A stretch of 64,000 bases of DNA. Origin: Chionoecetes opilio. Lineage: Eukaryota; Arthropoda; Malacostraca; Decapoda; Majidae. Both the position numbers and the translations under genes were made by a program. Below are positions 60,123 to 64,000 of the stretch, in pieces. The stretch covers positions 1 through 64,000 of the forward strand of contig JACEEZ010026264.1 of assembly GCA_016584305.1 (NCBI GenBank), given 5' to 3'. How positions within the stretch are numbered: the stretch's first letter is position 1; every line of letters starts with the position of its first letter. Under the pieces are notes generated by a model. It worked only from the letters and a program-made list of their open reading frames with translations. It was not told the origin of the DNA and made no database searches.

Positions 60123-60712
60123 TTGTTCACCCCGCTGTGGGGAGTCACCTTGTCGTGGTGGCGGGGCTTGAAGCGTGGTCGACGGCGCCACCTACTCTGG
60201 CGGCCTGCCTGCCATTGTTGGGTTAGGTGGCCGTCGGCCTCGTGGACCAAGCGCTCCCCCTTCATCACTGGGAGGTGGAGCCTTCCGGTGATGTCGCCTT
60301 TATGCTTCCTCCCCCTTTCTCTCCTTTCTTAGGGCGATTCTAGGCCCGGTGAGACCCTTCTCTTCCGTCTCACGCTTCTTCTTCCTTTTATACTTCACGC
60401 TCCGCTCCCCACGTGTTTGCCGTGCGTGGCATCCTGTATATTCCCCACACGCCCCTCTATCTGGAAGTTGAGTCCACCGCGGGGCGGGTTGTAGTTCCCT
60501 TCGGTGGGCAACACGCTTCTTTGGTAGGGGGGTTGGGTTAAGACGGGAGGTCCAGTGTGGCCCCGCTGGATCAATCGGCTGGTCATGCGTTGGCTAGGGC
60601 CAAGCGGAGGTTGCCTGGTGGGCACCGCATCGGTCCCGCGGCTGCCACCACACACTAGGCAACCGAAGCGTATACTTCCTACGTAGCCTTACCCCTGGGC
60701 TGTTGGGTGGGT
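60123..60712. repeat. GC-rich block of unknown identity between LINE 4 and an assembly join
   Basis: Composition differs sharply from the neighbouring AT-rich LINE. It holds CACCTTGTCGTGGTGGCGGG near 60,147 and a minus-strand 86-codon frame at 60395-60655. It resembles the GC-rich 5' region of a dispersed repeat, but I do not recognise it. It occurs only once here and ends at the 'n'. Confidence 0.4.
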
Positions 60713-60713
60713 N
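60713..60713. other. Single 'n' at an assembly join
   Basis: Left is the GC-rich block. Right begins abruptly inside UGT exon 4 with no exon 1-3 or intron 3, so upstream gene sequence is missing. Confidence 0.9.
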
Positions 60714-61837
60714 ATGCCCCTGCCTGCCCCCCCACAGGTGGAGGTGGCGCCATGCACTGCCCCCGCCAAGCCTGCAAAGGTAAACAACATCATTTGCCAT
60801 AGTGTCTACTTAATTGTCATGATTGAGGGACCTTTACTTTCGGCATCCCTCCCTTCATCACAGGACCTCGAGTCGTGGCTGGCGGGTCGGGCTCTGCAGG
60901 CGTCATCTACTTCAGTCTGGGCTCCGTCGCCCGCAGTGAAACCATGCCGCCCGAGTACCGCCAAGCCTTCCTTGAGGCTTTCCGGAGACTGCCACAGCGG
61001 GTCCTCTGGAAGTATGAGGGAGAGCTGGAGGGCGTGTCTGACAACGTCAGAATCAGCAGCTGGCTCCCCCAGCAGGACGTCCTCGGTAAGTCGGCCACAC
61101 CATTACAATGAGAGGCTCTCTGCCACTTGGAGTCTTGTGTTGTGTTCTTGCCTGTTGCAGGTCTGGTATAGCCGCCTCACACACCCTTTGTACCGCAGCT
61201 CACGACAGTGTGAAGATGTTCATCTCCCACGGCGGCCTCCTCAGCCTTCAAGAGTCCATCTTTCACGCGACGCCCCTCCTCGTCCTCCCCATGTTCGGTG
61301 ACCAGTCAAAGAACGCTATGTTCGTGGAAAACTCTGGTCTGGGTCGCATGTTGGTGTGGGAGGAAGTTACTGCTGACAGCATCGTCGACGCCCTCACTGA
61401 CATCATCACCCAGCCAAAGTTAGTTTCCTCAGCAGTCCAGTGTGTATATTCAGCCTGTGGTTCATGACGGCCTCCGGGAGACCTGCGTGATAAGAAGGCC
61501 AGACAGGCTGTGTGGCGGAGTGGTCTTGGTCGTCTGATTGTTGTTGTCATTTTTCAGGTACAAAGAGAACGTGGCGAGGATGTCGGCGTCCTTTAGGGAT
61601 CAGCTGACGACGCCGCAGGAGCGCGCAGTGTTCTGGACAGAGTACGTGATCCGCCACCGAGGGGCGCCCCAGCTGAGGTGCCCGGCGGCACAGCTCTCCT
61701 GGGTGCAGTTCCTGATGCTGGACGTAGTGGGACTCTTGCTGGCGGCCTTGCTGCTGCTGGTGTTCATCCTGCGGCGACTTGTGCGAGCTGCCTGTGTCAT
61801 CATCTTCGGCGGCCGCGCTAAGAAGAAGATGGAGTAA
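60714..61837 (+). CDS. UDP-glycosyltransferase copy IV, exons 4 (end) to 7
   Basis: C-terminal, UDP-sugar-binding half of UGT. Exons: 60,714-60,779 (end of exon 4), 60,864-61,085, 61,199-61,418 and 61,558-61,837. Exon 6 carries the complete UGT signature (FISHGG...LPMFGDQ). Exon 7 is fully open, with ERAVFWTEYV, the membrane helix and the KKME tail, and gives the correct reading where copy III is frameshifted. Conversely, exon 5 here lacks one G (GCTGGCGGGTCGGG against GGCGGGGTCGGG) but is right at LWKYEGELEG. Introns 4, 5 and 6 are nearly identical to copy III. Non-overlapping one-base faults in two near-identical copies point to consensus errors. Exons 1-3 lie beyond the join at 60,713. Confidence 0.85.
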
Positions 61838-62461
61838 CGGAAGTGGGAATCGAAAGTTGAATGTGAACTGTTTTATGCACAGTTACATTTTTCCTTTTTT
61901 GAGTAAATGTGAATATGAAAAGTCTTTTTTGTGAAAACTTTTAACAACTTCATGCCGCGCCTCTTGCTTCTGGTGAACACACACACGTGAGGCAGTGACG
62001 AGGCGGTGTGCAGCCATCTTCAATCCCTTACCTATCCTGCTTTCTTTCCTCTTTTCAATTTTTGTTGAGGGAAAATTGATAAAGAGATGGAAGAAACATG
62101 TGCGTAAAAGTAAGACCCAGTAGGATATTTTGTGTGCTATTCCACGTTTTGATAATACGTTTTTGTAAGTTTAAAAACACAAAAACACACACCCACCACA
62201 CACACACACACCACACACCCCACACACACACCACACACACACCACACACCCACCCAACACCCACATATATACATGCATACCATACCCTTAAAGCTTCTTC
62301 ACGCTGACTCAGCGTACTACGCAACACCCTTCAAGGGTCAACCGGTCCGGGCATGAAGCACCAAAAACCCTTAAAACCCTTTTAAATATGCTACCATAAT
62401 ACATCTTTTAAATAAAGTTATAAAAAATTTGGAAACAGCCCCCCCAACGAAGCCATACGGC
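61838..62461 (+). other. UGT copy IV 3'UTR and flank
   Basis: Colinear with 56,598-57,263. Holds a (CA)n tract at 62,175-62,265 and AATAAA at 62,411-62,416. Quality falls off after about 62,080. Confidence 0.7.
62175..62265 (+). repeat. (CA)n microsatellite, 3' flank of UGT copy IV
   Basis: Interrupted CA tract with many CCACAC variants, equivalent to 56,951-57,055. Confidence 0.93.
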
Positions 62462-64000
62462 TTTTCGCTATTCGGGCCTAACTATTCGGGCAGAAATTTC
62501 TGTAGTTTCAAACAAGTTTTCTAGGGCAGTAAAATTTACATAAAAGAAAAAAAAAAAAAAAAACAAAAAGAAAAACAAGGAAAACAAAAAAAAAAAAACA
62601 AAAGACAGGAAAAATTCAGAAAATTGCTCAAAATTCATTTGTAAAAATGTAATAAAATATATTGTTGGCACTATAAAGATCTACATGACCATCATTGGAA
62701 AAATATTAGAACAAAAAAAAAAATTTTAAACAAATATCGTTCAGTATTGGGACTAAATACTTTTCTTTTTCCCTTTTTAAAAATGAAATAAGGTTGGTAA
62801 GGTTTTAAAAGTGGGTATATTACCCATATTTTGGGACCAAGAGGCTAGGAGTGTTGAAAACTGTCAGGTTAGTTGTGGTACCGGAGGTGTTCAATTGCGG
62901 GGGGGGATTTAGTTGGGGAACAATTAATATAATGAAAACCAGTAACAAATTTTGCTATATATTCCAATCTGTAATTTTGTTTAGAAAATAATTTAAAGAT
63001 GTTCATTTTCTTAATAAAGGGTGAGTATGATCAAAGTAGCCCAAATTTAAAATGACCTAATTTTTTTTTTTGTAGCCGGAACAGGGGAAGTAAATGAGTG
63101 GGAAGGGGTTTGCCCAGACTGGAGTACATATTGAAAGTGGGAATACAGGGGATTATGTAAAATTTTAAGTATATTATTAGGTAAGGTCTCAAATTTAAAT
63201 TAAAAGAATACGATTCAACAATTTAAGACATTTTTCTTTAATGTGTGGTTTAAAGGATTGTTATCACAAATTACACCTAGTAGTTTGTGTTGATTAGTTC
63301 TGTTGATGACATTGTTGTGTATAACAGGTAGGAAGAATTTTAGCCCTTGTTGGTAAAGAGCTATAATACTTTTTTTTTAAATGGGCGGTTTTATTACTCA
63401 AACACCATTTTTAAATTTTTCTGGTCTTTGGGGGGCGTTTCTATCAAGGATGTAGGTCTGCACCCGTAATGAATAAGTGAGTCATCAGCAAAAGTATTTT
63501 TTTAAATTTGTAAAAAAAATTTTTGGGGGAAATTTTTATAATAAGGAATAAAAGGGACCCAGGAAAACCCCTGGGGGTCCGTACGAAATGTTGAGGTATG
63601 ATAGAAAATTTTGAAATTTGTACTTGGGTTCTACCGTGAGGTATTCTCTAAAAACCCTCTGTATGAGCCCGTAACCTAATGTTCAATTTTTTTAGTAAGA
63701 TATCATGTTTCACTGTATCAAAAGCTTTAGTAAAATCTATTAAATAGTGAGCATTTTTATGTTTTAGCTCCCAAGGGAGAGTAATGTTACGGGAAGGGGG
63801 CAAGACTAAAAATACTTAAGCTTGTCGAAAACCAAATTGTTCTTTGTTTATAAAAATTTTTGGGAAAAATTTAATGAATTTGTTTCTTTAATTTTCTGAA
63901 TATTTTTGAGTAGGTGCTTAGCAGTGATATTGGTCTGTAAATGGCAATGTTGTCTTTGGACCTTTTTTATAATAGGGATTACGGTTGCATGTTTTAAACA
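62462..64000 (-). mobile_element. LINE copy 5, running off the window end
   Basis: Minus-strand LINE downstream of UGT copy IV, colinear with copies 2 and 4 from the octamer region through the RT core (FADD region near 63,490, RPIS region near 63,930). It carries very many one-base changes and homopolymer gains (e.g. near 63,500-63,600), so no long frame survives. It has the copy 2/4-type variant TATCAAGGATG. The 5' part lies outside the window. Confidence 0.8.

Overview
The window looks like a eukaryotic, arthropod-type genome fragment, most likely a decapod crustacean. The evidence is a multi-exon UDP-glycosyltransferase (UGT) gene with GT/AG introns, a 5'-truncated APE-type non-LTR retrotransposon, a tRNA-derived SINE, long (CA)n and (TAC)n microsatellites, and a very AT-rich complex satellite. 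Taxon assignment is inference. There are no prokaryotic operons, CRISPR arrays or rRNA genes.

Layout. (1) Positions 1-35,748 are one AT-rich satellite array built from a ~258-bp monomer, a diverged sister monomer and a 156-bp sub-repeat. It runs forward to ~20,812 and then flips to the opposite orientation up to 35,748. The stretch 2,276-6,840 is a badly degraded version of the same repeat. (2) From 35,749 to 64,000 a compound module recurs: [satellite] - minus-strand LINE - palindrome - (CA)n - plus-strand UGT exons 1-3 - long intron with SINE - UGT exons 4-7 - (CA)n - minus-strand LINE. There are four UGT copies: I (38,573-40,011, exons 1-3), II (43,742-45,033, exons 1-3), III (51,298-56,597, all seven exons) and IV (60,714-61,837, end of exon 4 to exon 7). 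There are five LINE copies.

Three single 'n' characters (40,012; 47,110; 60,713) sit exactly where gene copies are cut, so they mark assembly joins. The segment 47,111-~52,640 repeats 34,405-~40,011, down to the same satellite/LINE and LINE/flank junctions. Patches rich in single-base indels (2.3-6.8, 30.7-33.0, 39.3-40.0, 43.3-45.5, 47.1-51.7 and 62.1-64.0 kb) look like unpolished long-read sequence. Combining copies gives an intact UGT model of seven coding exons and 516 residues, with a signal peptide, catalytic His, the complete UGT signature, one C-terminal membrane segment and a KKME ER-retrieval tail.

The most interesting biological signal is LINE copy 2 (between UGT I and II). Its 3' part carries the variants of the LINE downstream of UGT, while its 5' end has the truncation and flank of the LINE upstream of UGT. 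This is the product expected from unequal crossing-over between the two flanking LINEs, and would explain tandem UGT duplication. The second is a 15-bp-stem hairpin conserved throughout the satellite, together with the large inversion of the array.
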